Shown here piece after piece: positions 22,593-34,602 of a DNA stretch of 64,000 nt. This stretch comes from Acanthochlamys bracteata (taxonomy: Eukaryota > Streptophyta > Magnoliopsida > Pandanales > Velloziaceae). The position numbers and the translations under genes are program-made. How positions within the stretch are numbered: position 1 is the first letter of the stretch; each line of letters opens with the position of its first letter. A model generated the notes under the pieces. The model had not been told where the DNA came from and ran no database searches. It was given only the letters and a program-made list of their open reading frames with translations. The stretch is from NCBI GenBank assembly GCA_019914995.1, contig CM034139.1:7356461-7420460 (forward strand), read 5' to 3'.

Positions 22593-24719
22593 ATGGCTAA
22601 CAACTCGTTGCTTTACCTCCCTGTTCTCTTCACTGTCTCTCTGTTATACTGCTTCTCATCGGACGTGATTGCAAAGACTTGTCCGCCATGCGGGAACACG
22701 ACGGTACCATTCCCACTCAGCACAGAACCAGACTGCGGCGATCCATTATACAAGATCCGTTGCGACAAAACAACAAACACCTTGTTGTTCAACTCCGGCA
22801 ACAACTTCTCTTACCAAATCACTTCCATCTCACCTCCCAATCAACGCCTCGTTATCAAACCGGCTCCATTCACAAGCCCTTCGCTATGCACAACAACAGA
22901 TCTACCATTCCAAGGAATCCAACTCAACAATTCGTTGCCTTTCAATGTTACAAGCAGTAATACAATTATGTTTCTCAACTGCACTGATATACTTCTCAGA
23001 TCTCCGCTCAACTGTTCATCGGCTAGCCCGTGCCACGCTTTCGTTAACGCCTCGAACAGCGGAGCGCAACCTTGCCGGACGGCAGGGTTATGTTGCACGT
23101 TTGTCGCCGGAGGGTCTTCGACGTCGTATTCGATAAGAGTTACCGGAACGGGTTGCAGCGCTTATCGGAGCTTCGTTAATTTGAATACGGCGGGGACGGC
23201 GGCGACGCAGTGGGGGAGGAATGAAGGAGTAGAGCTGCAGTGGGTTTCGCCGAGGGAACCTGTTTGTAGGACACAAGCTGATTGTGATGCTGGAACTAAT
23301 GCCACGTGTACAGTGGATACACTTGCAGGAACTGGTTTGCGCCGGTGCTTCTGTAATACTGGACTTCGTTGGGATCCGATCTCCGGCACATGTTCCAGTA
23401 AGTTGATCAATAGTCCTGGTCATAGAGTTAGAATTGAATTTTAACTCTGTTAGATTCGATCAAATTTAACACGTTGGCTTGTGTTGGCAATGGCGCAGAC
23501 GTCATGGAATGCGGAAGTCCCGATGGCTGCGGCAGTTCTAGCAATCGTGCTCCTCTGATTGCAGGTAAATTTATTGATTTGAGTGAGTCTTTATTAAAAT
23601 TAATAACTGTTTCTCATAATTTTACTGCTCTGATTATTGCAAACAGGTCTTGTTTCCGGTTTGACTGCGGCGGCGATCGTGAGCGTGCTCGGTTTCTTGC
23701 TCTACCGCAAGCAACGCCGTATCCGCGAAGCGAAACAACGTCTGCTTAAAGAAAGGGAAGAAATCCTGAACGCAAACAATACCAGTGGGCGATCAGCCAA
23801 AAACTTCACTGGCCGTGAAATCCGTAGAGCGACAAATAACTTCTCCAGTGAAAACCTTCTTGGTTCCGGTGGCTATGGCGAAGTCTTCAAAGGCACTATT
23901 GATGATGGAACTTTGATTGCCGTCAAATGTGCTAAGCTTGGTAACACTAAGTCTGTTGATCAAGTACTCAACGAAGTCAGAATACTATCTCAAGTGAACC
24001 ACCGCAACCTTGTCAGGCTCCTCGGTTGCTGCGTAGAGCTGGAACAACCAATCATGGTCTACGAGTTCATACCCAACGGTACACTCTTCGAACACCTGCA
24101 TGGTCTCCGCCCTGATGCAACATTCCTGCCTTGGCGCCGCCGTCTTGCAATTGCGCTGCAGACTGCTCAGGGGTTAGCGTACCTTCACTTTGCTGCATCG
24201 ACTCCTATATACCACCGTGATGTGAAATCAAGCAACATACTCCTCGACGAGAAGCTCAATGCCAAAGTTGCCGATTTCGGCTTGTCGCGACTTGCTGAAA
24301 CAGACCTCAGCCATATATCAACCTGTGCTCAAGGAACGTTGGGGTACTTAGATCCTGAATACTATAGGAACTACCAGTTGACTGATAAGAGCGACGTTTA
24401 TAGCTTCGGCGTAGTGCTTCTGGAACTGCTGACATCCCAGAAGGCGATAGATTTCGTTCGTGGAACAGAGGACGTGAATTTGGCAGTGTATGTACAGAGG
24501 AGAGTGGAAGAGGAGAAGGCAATGGAGGTGATCGACCCAGAGATGCAAAAGGGAGCTACGCAGGTGGAGCTTGATACAATGAAGGCGTTGTTGTTCCTCT
24601 CATTGGGGTGTCTTGAGGAGAGAAGGCAAAACAGGCCGTCAATGAAGGAGATTTCCGAAGAGATTGAGTATATCATCGGCATCGAGGCAGGTTCCGTCCA
24701 GGCTCAGTCCAGCATTTAG
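22593..24719 (+). CDS. WAKL20: Wall-associated receptor kinase-like 20 (WAKL20-type)
   Basis: Three exons, 22593-23397, 23499-23564 and 23647-24719, encode 647 aa. The order is: signal peptide (residues 1-28); a cysteine-rich galacturonan-binding-like ectodomain starting CPPCGNTTVPFPLST; an EGF-like block near residues 225-268 ending WDPISGTC; a membrane span at about 287-309; and a kinase domain at about 340-625. Kinase elements present are GSGGYGEVFKG, the AVKCAKL lysine, HRDVKSSNILLDE (an RD kinase), DFGLSR and GTLGYLDPEYYRNYQLTDKSD. The small middle exon places CGSPDGCGSSSN just before the membrane. Length and sequence match Arabidopsis WAKL20 throughout, so it appears intact and active. 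WAK-family members sense pectin or cell-wall state at the plasma membrane; the ligand here is unknown. Confidence 0.93.
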
Positions 24720-25152
24720 ACTCTCTTTGTATATCTCTATCGATCAGAGCTTACACGTGATGTCAGGGACATACCTGTTTTGGTTTTAAGTATTTTGAAG
24801 TGCATCAAGTTTACCTTTCCATTTTGTTCGCATGCCTGGATTCTTTCTCTCGACTTTTTGAATAATGCTCAAACCAGACGTCGGAAGTTAGAATGTAAAA
24901 GCTTTATAACACCTTGCAATATGCAGATATCGAATATGATTACTAGACAAAGAGCAACCCGTGCTCACGCCAACTAAAATGACAATCCATATTCATTACA
25001 AACAATGATTTTGCATTATCACATTGCACCCCCTAAGACATTACATGTACTCATGTCCTCACTGTAAAGATTTGTAACGCGAAAATAAACAATACAATGG
25101 TAACATTTTCATGAATCCACAAAATTTGAAAGACAATACTACAATTTCAAAT
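24720..25152. other. 3' flanks of convergent WAKL20 and eIF3g
   Basis: The genes point at each other with 433 bp between stop codons, so their 3' untranslated regions may overlap. No ORF is supported. Confidence 0.5.
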
Positions 25153-26907
25153 TTAGCTTGGCCTTGGTGTCGCCCATTCAACCCTGAGAATGAGGTTGTC
25201 ATAACCATATCCATTAAGCTTATTTATAGCTCTCTCAGCATCTTCTCTGTTGACAAAGTTCACGAAACCAAAACCACGGCTCGCACCTGTCTTCTGGTCA
25301 ATAGCCACATAAACACGGGTAACAGGGCCAAACGTACGGAAGAGTTCGAGAAGATCTGGCTCACGAGTATCCTCTGAGAGGTTGGTGACCCGAACTGAGT
25401 TCTCATCGTTCCTCCTCCTCGTCTCACCTACACTCTTGTCAGCACCAGCTCTCATGCTTGGGGGCACATAGCTTCCCTTTGCAGCAGCAGCTGCAGCTGG
25501 AGTCTCGACAGGAGGCATGTTATCACCTGTTGGCGGTGAAAGATCCTTGTAAGGGCACTTTGAAGTCCAATGGTCACCCTTTTTCCCACAAATTCTGCAT
25601 ACCATAAGCACAGCTCCAGCCTTACCCATTGCCGCCAATGGATCTCCTGCAACCTTCACTTCATCTGCCTTAGTGCCTGCAGCCAGACAAACAGATTGTA
25701 TAAGGCTCTATCTTATCGACCGCATTGAAACTATACAATATTATCATACTATTATCAACAATTCAACACCATAAAAAAGTGTTGTGCTTGAACATCTTTT
25801 CCCTTATAACAAGATTAACCGGATGAGAATCTTATTTCGTATCAAGCTCTAGGTATGGCCATGTACATAGTCCACCAATCCTTGTTTCTAATTTCCTATA
25901 CACATTAATCAATCAATATCAAGTAATACTGACTTATTATAAACAAAAGCGTGCGACTTTCCTATATCTTTAGCTACTTAGACCCATTGGCAAAGAGAGT
26001 CAAATATATCTAATTCTGATTGAATATGCTGGACAAATTGCATTAGACTTAACTGAACTTCAACTATTATAAAGGAGTCCTATGACAGTAAGAAGCAGAT
26101 TCATATTGCAAGCCATACTTGAAAATAAAATCATTATCAAATACGACCACTAAACAGTACAGTCTAATAAAATGATCTCGGCTCCTCAACTAAAATTACA
26201 ACTCAGAGCACTTCCCACCCTTAATTTCTCTTCAAATTCTACGCCCTAACTCCAAATAAGCGTAAACAAAAATCATGCAATAAATCCGAGCCAGTTTTGA
26301 TGTGTGATTGCTAACAAATCATGCAAAAGCTACTTCTGTTGGATGATTAATTACCATGACACAAAATTGATACTCACAAAATATAGAATTGAATACTATA
26401 AGCAATTACTACCAGAACCCAACAAATATAAGCCCAAACGTAAATAAACAAACAAACAAAACTAACGCACAGCGTTGCAACCAGACGGCTAAATCAACAG
26501 ATCAGACAGAACCTATAACAAGAAATATTTTCAACAAAACAAATATGAATTAAATAAAGACCTGGTGCGCGTGGGCGTTCGAGAATTATCTCTTCAGTAG
26601 ATACCATGGTGAGTCGGCTACCAACATCCTCATGAACCGCATCGCCGAACTTCGACCACGATCGCCGTTCCATCGCACGTTTGCTAAGCCGAGCTTTCGC
26701 GAGTTTTCGAATCTTCGTAACAGTAACAACCTTGATCTTGTTCCCGTTATCATCAAACTTGTACTCGATCAATTTCTTCACGCCGTTCTCGTCAGGTCCT
26801 TCAACACGCGGCGGGGGTAGAAGAAAATCGAGATCTTCCGCTTCGTCTTCTTCAAGCTCTCCCCACCGGAGCTTCGCTGGAGCTCGCTGAGATTCTACAG
26901 CCGCCAT
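25153..26907 (-). CDS. Eukaryotic translation initiation factor 3 subunit G (eIF3g)
   Basis: Two exons, 26562-26907 and 25153-25676, encode 289 aa (Arabidopsis eIF3g is about 294). eIF3g is an RNA-binding subunit of eIF3 that aids scanning and reinitiation in the cytosol. In order: an acidic N-terminus (LRWGELEEDEAEDLDFLLPP); the conserved VTKIRKLAKARLSKRAMERR linker; a CCHC zinc finger with C142, C145, H151 and C156 (CRICGKKGDHWTSKC); an Ala/Pro linker; and a C-terminal RRM at about 207-285 with RNP2 (VRVTNL) and RNP1 (RGFGFVNF). The ATG at 26907 gives MAAVESQRAP. The single long intron is 885 bp. Confidence 0.95.
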
Positions 26908-27046
26908 TAACACCGCCGCAGAAGAGAAGAGACGAAGATTACAGAAGCTGCTCGATGAATGGGAAAGGATCGTAAGGAAACCTAGACAGAAGACGCAAGG
27001 TCTTTTATATATAAACTTCATGTTGAAGTTGTTGTACGTTAAGGCC

Positions 27047-27102
27047 CGTTTAGACATGTATGGGCCGTCATAAAGGGCATCCTTAGAGAAACATCCAGCC
27101 CA
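27047..27102 (-). promoter_or_regulatory. Site II-type TGGGCC elements upstream of eIF3g
   Basis: AGGCCC is near 27041-27046, TGGGCC at 27061-27066 and AGCCCA (TGGGCT on the other strand) at 27097-27102, about 150-195 bp before the start codon. Such elements are frequent in promoters of plant translation-machinery genes. The motifs are visible; their function here is inferred. Confidence 0.45.
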
Positions 27103-29420
27103 AATAGATTTTAGGTTGAAGACTTGATGGACCGGTTAATGACGTCACACAAATTAAAATTCTGAACTTCTATCTAAAATTTTAAAACTTTGCTTTCCAC
27201 TGCCTAAAGAAGTCTACAGTCAATACCTTCTATTTTAAGAGTCAACCAATACCTTAAAATAAACAGTAAAAAAGCGAAAATGAAGATCTAATTTGCTAGT
27301 ATCTCAAAGTGGAAATGAACCAGTAGCTTAACTACTGCTCCACAAGTTCCGCTTTTTTATATATTATATATTTAGAAATTTTTTAAAATTTAAAAAGATA
27401 ATTAATTATATATAATAAAAAGATAATGTAATTTAACAAAAAAAAAAGCTAATTTTTAAAAAATTTTATTTGTAAAGAAATTTTTATTTTAAATATTTCC
27501 AACTTCTCTTAAAACACCAAACAAAATCTGGTCCTTGGTCACTCCATTTCCTACTTAATTTGTTAGGCTGCAGGCCATCATAAACTTCAATTAGTTACAA
27601 TATACAAGCTAAGAAAAAGAAAAAAAAAGGTTGCCGCTTTTTTGTTGAAACAAGGAAAGGTCAAAGTCTCAACTCTCAAAGGTTTACTTTACGCTTGAAT
27701 AAAAGAAGAATTACCAGAACAAGAAAAAAATAAAACTTTAGTTTCTGTACATTCTTATACTACAAGCTCAAACAACTGAAGACATTTTTAAGAGCATATC
27801 AAATAATTTCTTTTAAATAATAAATATTTTAAAATAACTTTTTTTATTATAAAAAGCAATAATTTATGACATACAAAATTTTATATTTTCTAAATTTTAT
27901 TGCGACAATAGTATGATCAAACTTCAAATTTATAATTAGGACATATTTTAATAACATAAAAACAAATTTTATAAAATAAAATTCGATAAAAAATAGTATT
28001 AGATATAAATAAATTTGAAAATAATAATTAACATATAAAATAAAATTTAAATTTTAATAAAATAAATTTTAGTATAAAAATAAAATAAAATTTTAAATAA
28101 TAATTAAAATATATAAAATAACAGAATTTAAATTAAATAAAATTCAAATTTTGTAATAAAAACATACACAATAAGGGATTAGACGAAGAAGCATAAACAA
28201 ATCTTCTTGTATTCGCCAAACCGCGTTCTCTTTGAAAATTTTGTCAAACAGATTTGGTAATCTGGAAAAGAAGAAACCAATCAAACTAATCTTCGGGGAA
28301 CGGATAACCACTGCTATTATCTAATTAATTTTCCTTTTAATCTTACGAGAAAAAAAACGTAGACATTGTTTAATTATTCAGACCAAAATTTGGTAGTGAG
28401 TTATGACGTGGTTCTCAATTTATCATTCATTTATAAGTATACTATATAATACAAATATTAGTTGCTAAAAATAAGTTCTAAACATAAATTAAAAAATATG
28501 TATAAAAAATTTGTTAGAAAATGAGCTAGTAATTGACTTTTTATGAGTTTAAAATAAATTTAAAGTGAATTTAAATTATAAATTTATTACATACAAAATT
28601 AACGCACACAAAAAACTTTTACCTTTAATTTTGTTAAAGGAGAAAAACGTGATTCACATATTAGTCAGCTCGTATAATTACGAATCACCAAAACAATATA
28701 CGTAAATAAAAAATAACGATTATTATTGATGGCTGATTGACTACGAAAGCGTTTGCTGTTTTATTTCAGAAAATAATATTTATTTTTATTTTTAATATAT
28801 TTATATAAATTTTGAAAAATTTATCAAATTAGAAATATAAATAATTTTACATAATAAAATTTTTTAACTATTATGTTTATTATATTGTTTTAGAATCATA
28901 AAAATAATCTTCATTTTCTAAAAAAATAAAAATATTATTTATTTCAAAATATTTTATTTTAAAAATATTTTCAAACGCCTCTATGATAATTAGAAAAAAA
29001 TTAGTCAATGTCATAATATACCCAACTCTCTAATTCAGTGCTTTGTAGTGGAAAGCACCTATATCTTTGTGTACTATTATAAACATCGTAAGCAATAAGA
29101 CCATTTATTAATGTTTGACTTGCTAATTATTGTTTAAATGCTTAACTCGCTTACTTAAAAAACAGTCTTTCGTAATTATTTTCCGAAAATTATTATCAAA
29201 GCTTAAACTATTTGATATATAATAGGGTGAAAAATCTGAGAAGTTTTTTTAAACGTAGAGAAATTGAGTGTTTATAAAATCGAAATTTTAAAAAAATATT
29301 TTAAAAATATAATTTTTTAATATCAATTCAAGCTTCGAACTTTCTGTATATATATATATCTTCTTTGTTTTTCAAATGAGAGAGAAAGATAGGTAATGAA
29401 GGTAGCGGTGTGAAATCTCG
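27103..29420. other. Long AT-rich intergenic region with decayed repeats
   Basis: I see no gene in this 2.3 kb. About 27950-28160 repeats aaattttaataaaataaatttt words like those near 9300-9530, suggesting two degenerate copies of one repeat family. About 28750-28980 has the profile of the second AT-rich family (long A/T tracts ending tttcaaacgcc). Confidence 0.5.
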
Positions 29421-29427
29421 CGGGATC

Positions 29428-29660
29428 TATAAATAGTACCCCGGTAATCGAGCGAGCAGTTATCTCCTTCAACAATTCAACTCTCTCTCTCTCTCTCTCT
29501 CCCGCGTTCTTCTTCTTTCCTCTCTGTGTCTCTCTCGCGTAGAGAGGAAGAAGAAACAGATAGACAAACGCCGGTGCTATCCTCATCTTCTTCTAACGCG
29601 TATGACCGCCGGCCATTAATTAACGTTAGTTACAACTCCGGCATTATCCGTTTGTTTCAG
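29428..29660 (+). promoter_or_regulatory. Core promoter and untranslated first exon of the VTC1-type gene
   Basis: A TATA box, TATAAATA, is at 29428-29435. A pure (CT)10 run follows at 29481-29500 within the likely leader. The leader exon ends at TTTCAG before a GTGATT donor at 29661, and the intron ends at TTTTGCAG (31092), removing about 1.43 kb. The leader carries a short upstream ORF at 29602-29619. The transcription start is inferred at roughly 29455-29465 from TATA spacing. Confidence 0.65.
29602..29619 (+). other. Short upstream ORF (5 codons plus stop) in the VTC1 leader
   Basis: ATG ACC GCC GGC CAT TAA lies in the untranslated first exon. It is the only ATG I see in the spliced leader before the main start codon. 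Whether it is translated is unknown. Confidence 0.5.
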
Positions 29661-31123
29661 GTGATTATCTTCGACATTATTCTCAATTACAATAGATCCA
29701 GTCTCTCGCTACAGTTAGTTGTCCCTCCCGCCGTACACCGTCGGTATTTTAAGTTTTAGGATTGAATTTGGAGGGAAGGGATGGTTGGGTTGGGTTGGTA
29801 GATAGATAGAACTGGCTTGTGTTTTGAATTCGTTGTCGTTCTTCTTCTTTATTTTTTCCTTTTTTTTCGTTTCTTTGAAAATTTTGGAAGGATTAAATGC
29901 AGTCCTTATGCAGATTTAATTGAGTATAGATCTACTTCAATTGTCTATATCTGTTATTGTAATATTTTTAATATTTTCTCGGTGTTTGCTGCTTATTGTT
30001 TGTCGGTGTGTTTTGGCTAAAATCTGTTTCAGAATCTTTTTACAGTTTGTGTCTTTTCAATTTTAATCCATCCCTAGGGATGGCAGATACTTGAGTCATT
30101 GGTCATTCCAGCAAATGACGAATTTGTCAGATCAGGTTTGATAACATTTTACTGGCAGTTCAATTGCATGTTGAAATTTTTCTGATTTGGTTTTAGTATA
30201 CTTTGATTTGAACTGTTTATGCTGTCTGTCTATTATAAAGCATCATTCTTTCCGCTTAGATTCACAGCCTTTCGCGCCGTTCAACCTAATCTGGTCCAGG
30301 ATAGAGGTCGTGCTAAGTGTTCGTGCAAAGACTTCTACTTGAATTCACTCCTGCTAATTTATAATGTCAACTTTTTCCTGCATCATGCTCTTGTTGTTCT
30401 CAGAACTAGCAGTATAAGCAACTAAGAGTTCATTTTTCTCTGATGCACTTTATGCAGATGACAATGTCTTCTTTTTCCCTCAGTTCTTCGCAGAAATTCT
30501 CATAAAAGAATAAATTGAATATCGAGCTAATATAAATGGAAGATTCCATGAGCTTATTGATCTTTATAGTAACAGATAATTGAAGATTTGTACGGATACA
30601 AAGTTTACAACTTTATATCATTTTGTTGAAATTTAGTAAACCTTACGTAACATTGATGTTCGCATTTATTGTTACCCACAGATTAGACTATGAAGTGATA
30701 GTCTATAATTCCGAAGAATGGCAACAAACCTTACCTTCCAGTCAACAGCGCGCTCTAAAACTTTCAGACGCGTGGTTTTGCTCTCATTTGATTTTTCTTT
30801 CCCCATTTTTCCCTGTCGTTCTTTTGGCCCATGGTTTTACTTTGTTCCTTATCGATATTCATGCACCGACACCTTATCTCGTGCTTAATGCTGGAAGTAT
30901 ATGTCGAGCACGCCAGACATCCTGCTGGTGAACTTTAATGTTTAATGGCTTTTCTCATGCTCTTCTGCCAAGTTTCTTATAGAAGTGGAGATGAAACACT
31001 AAGCTTCCGTAGGGGTTCTCTTTCTTGTGAACTGAGAAGCTTATAAAACTATATCTAGGCAAGCTGATTGTTAATTGTATTGGTTTTTGCAGTTGTTTCT
31101 AGGTGAAAAGCAATCTTGCAACC

Positions 31124-32609
31124 ATGAAGGCTCTCATTCTTGTCGGAGGTTTTGGTACTCGTCTCCGTCCGTTGACATTGAGTGTCCCAAAGCCATTAGT
31201 TGACTTCGCCAATAAACCAATGATCTTGCATCAAGTACGAACCTTCATCTCATTTCTTCCTAAAACATGATGGTTAGAGTCGTTTCATGAATAATATAAC
31301 ACTTAGAGATGCAAGTGTAGTCGCTAGTGTACTCCTGTTAGCTCTTCCCCTGCAAAAGGTTGAGAGGTTAAAGAATGGAAAACGAAACTCTTCCTTCTGG
31401 TTCTTAATATCAATGTAATTTTGTTTCTGTTTTCTTTTGCTTTTTCTTTTTTTCCTCCTCGTTCCTCAGATTGAGGCTCTGAAAGAAGTAGGAGTTACAG
31501 AAGTCGTTTTGGCCATCAACTACCAGCCAGAGGTGAAAGCAAAAATGCTGTTAACTCTCAACTCCTGCACTTCCTTTTTTGAGGATGATGGATAATGTTC
31601 TGATAAGATCTTTGTATCTTAGGTGATGCTCAATTTTCTCAAGGAGTTTGAAAGTACACTTGGCATTAAAATCACATGCTCACAAGAAACAGAACCAATG
31701 GGCACTGCTGGTCCTCTAGCTCTTGCCAGGGATAAGCTCATTGATGGCTCCGGTGAGCCTTTCTTTGTTCTTAATAGCGATGTAATCAGTGAGTACCCAT
31801 TTGCTGAACTGATCAAGTTCCACAAGAGCCATGATGGAGAGGCTACAATTATGGTAACCAAGGTACAAATATGGCCCTTGTTTTTGTCTTTACTCCTTTT
31901 TAAATTGTTCTCCTATGAACTAATGATTGCTAAATAGGTAGACGAACCATCCAAATATGGTGTTGTGGTCATGGAAGAAGGAACAGGGAAGGTAGACAGG
32001 TTTGTTGAAAAACCAAAAATCTTTGTCGGCAACAAGATTAATGCTGGGATTTACTTGTTGAGCCCGTCAGTCCTTGACAGAATTGAGCTGAAACCCACTT
32101 CTATTGAGAAAGAAGTTTTCCCTTGCATCGCTGCAGACCAGAAACTATATGCTATGGTCCTGCCTGGCTTCTGGATGGATGTTGGGCAGCCAAAAGACTA
32201 CATCACAGGCCTGAGACTCTATCTTGACTCTCTGAGGAAGAGATCACCTTCCAAATTGGCTGTCGGTTCCCATGTTGTGGGAAATGTTTTGGTGCATGAG
32301 ACTGCTGTAATTGGTGAGGGATGCCTTATTGGTCCTGATGTTGCCATTGGACCTGGTTGTGTGGTGGAGGATGGTGTAAGACTTTCTAGGTGCACAGTTA
32401 TGCGGGGTGTTCGCATAAAGAAGCATGCCTGCGTCTCGAGCAGCATCATCGGTTGGCATTCAACTGTTGGGCAATGGGCAAGGGTTGAGAACATGACCAT
32501 CCTTGGGGAGGACGTACATGTTTGTGATGAAGTGTACAGCAACGGAGGCGTTGTTCTTCCCCACAAGGAGATCAAGTCTAGCATTCTGAAACCTGAGATT
32601 GTTATGTAA
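31124..32609 (+). CDS. VTC1: GDP-mannose pyrophosphorylase (mannose-1-phosphate guanylyltransferase), VTC1/CYT1
   Basis: Four exons, 31124-31234, 31470-31532, 31623-31862 and 31938-32609, encode 361 aa, the same length as Arabidopsis VTC1. The enzyme makes GDP-mannose from mannose-1-phosphate and GTP in the cytosol, feeding ascorbate synthesis, cell-wall polymers, protein N-glycans and GPI anchors. The N-terminal nucleotidyltransferase signature is [11 protein letters not shown]...PKPLVDF (residues 8-27). [10 protein letters not shown] and the FVEKP sugar-binding motif are present, and a left-handed beta-helix of hexapeptide repeats occupies about residues 255-361. The start is fixed by MKALILVGG. 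The gene is intact, with a long leader intron upstream. Confidence 0.97.
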
Positions 32610-33100
32610 CAAAGGATAGCAAACCGTGGTTGACCGCTTAGCTGCTTTTGCTCGTCCTGTTAATCATTATGTAACTTGATTGGGTAGCGTGTCCTCTGTC
32701 TCGTTAGAATTATGTTGTCTTCTAGACTTCTATATTGTGCTTGTGAGGGTTGAGTCTAAGCCAGTAGATATTACTTTGTCCAGTGACCAGCTAGAGCGTT
32801 ATCCCTGTTGTAACATTTGGTGCACCCTGTGTTGTTGTACTGTCATTGTTCTTTAAATCCTTTTGTTCTGTCAGTATAATAGCATCGACGGAATGCAAAC
32901 TCTTTTCGGGTGCTTGCAATCTACAGACAGTTGAGTTTGATTCTTTTGATTCTGCTATTGATGTGAAAAACATTCTATAATGCATCACTGGGAACTTTAT
33001 TGCTGCTTTCAAGTTCCCAGCATCGGTCTGTAATATAAGGTGTTGATAAGCAATGAAAGCCAGAAGCGTTTTGTTCCTGTAGCTTATAGCTTTCGGAGAT

Positions 33101-33290
33101 GTTTGAGTGCTTATTAAAAATAATTTTTTTAAATAAAAAATATTTTAAAAATTTTTTAAAAATAAATTTTATTTTTTTATTTAAAATATTAATAAAAATA
33201 ATTAATAAAAAAATATTATGATATAAAATTTTATTAAAAAATATGAAATAAAAAATGGATCAAAAAAAGTTCTTCTAAACGACTAAACAT
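33101..33290. repeat. AT-rich MITE-like repeat, copy 1
   Basis: A/T tracts of aaataaaaaatattttaaaaa type lie between a GTTTGAG-like left end and a TCTAAACGAC-like right end. It resembles the segments at 33900-34155, 36971-37217 and 50651-50795. I cannot define a target duplication. Confidence 0.35.
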
Positions 33291-33899
33291 CGCGGAAAGT
33301 GTTCAGAAAAGCTAAGTGCACGCTTTAAATACTTCCGAATTCTACTTCCTTGTTTTTTGCGTATTTTAATTCTACTTTAAATTCTTGAAAAGCTTTGAAA
33401 TTATTCACTTTTTAGAAAGTGATTCAAAATTATTAAAATAAATTATAAATAATTAGTTAAAAGTAAATATAAATAATTACTTTTTATAAAAGATTATTTT
33501 GAAATTATTTTTTGACAAGTAAATAAGCTTGAGAGCATATAAAAATTATACGATATATAATTTTATATTTATAAAATTTTAAAATATTTTATAAATTATT
33601 AAATAAAATTATTTAAAAACATTAAAAAAACTTTTAAAAAATATTCCAAACAGTGTTTCAAACACTCCCTCCAATTCGGCAATCCCACTGGAAAACAAAA
33701 TAGTTCATGAAGTTGTAGATCCACATAAATTAAATCAAATTATAAATCAATTTTAAAAAAAAAGTGAAACAGGAACAAACTAAAATTTTCGTTTACTCTT
33801 ATATGTTTGAATTAATTGGTCCTGTTTTATTTGCTCTGAATTGAATGGGCTCAATTTTTGTTGCAATATAAAAGTGCTATAGGAGTACATTTTAAGAGT

Positions 33900-34155
33900 T
33901 TAATTGGAATTACTTATGAAATAAAATTTTTGTGAAATAAAAAATATTTTTATTTATTTTGAAAAATGAATTTTATTTTTTTTACTTCAAAAAAAATAAT
34001 AAATATATGTAATAAAAAGATCTCACTTCGTAGAATTTTTCTACACTTTCTAAAATTTTAAATAAATTTTTTATATACTTATAAAATATATATTAAAAAA
34101 TATAAAATAAAAAATTAAAAAATTTTGTTGAAAAAAAGCTGAACCAAACAGCCCC
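33900..34155. repeat. AT-rich MITE-like repeat, copy 2
   Basis: The right end reads aaaaaagctgaaccaaacagcccct. The interior shares [38 protein letters not shown] words with the other copies. Confidence 0.35.
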
Positions 34156-34602
34156 TAATCAGTTAAGAAATTTATAAGAATTCAATATAAGACCAGTTAT
34201 TAGGTTAAACAGAAATCCTTATTTTAACACTATTTTAGTAAATTAGTAATCTGCACAGAATTAAAATTCTTGTCTCTATAAATCTGTATAATAATATAAT
34301 TAAGAAATACAGGTTTTATTTTTCTGTTTTATGTATAAGTTAGTTTATAATTTTTTGTAATTTACTTTCAAGTTACCGGTTGAATCGTAAGACTTTTGAG
34401 GAGATCGACGAGTACCCTTGAACTTGCGTCTCCGCGGAGAAAGGGCGGGTTTTCAATTTCGCATTCACTCGTTTTCAGAAGGATCGGTGATTTATATTTG
34501 TTCCATTTTTTCAAGGATCTTTTTTCTTTTTGTTCGTCACCAGATTTGTTTTCCGTAATCAGAGAAAACGAAAGAAAAGCAACTAGTAGAAGAACTAAAA
34601 CG

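Larger units (their letters stand above)
32610..34602. other. VTC1 3' flank, AT-rich repeats, and leader of the aldo-keto reductase gene
   Basis: The 3' untranslated region runs to about 33060. About 33101-33290 and 33900-34155 are two AT-rich segments with shared words (aaataaaaaatatttt, aaaatataaaataaaaaatt) and ends related to GTTTGA...TCTAAACGAC and AACCAAACAGCCCC. About 34380-34602 is the probable aldo-keto reductase leader. No other ORF is supported. Confidence 0.5.

Noticed and set aside
22669..23136. Long plus-strand alternative-frame ORFs within WAKL20 exon 1
   Set aside because: They overlap the well-matched ectodomain frame and show only Ser/Thr/Gln-rich frame-shift translation.
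30623..30931. 102-codon ORF in the VTC1 leader intron
   Set aside because: It does not start at a good context, lies in a T-rich intron, and shows no recognisable motif.
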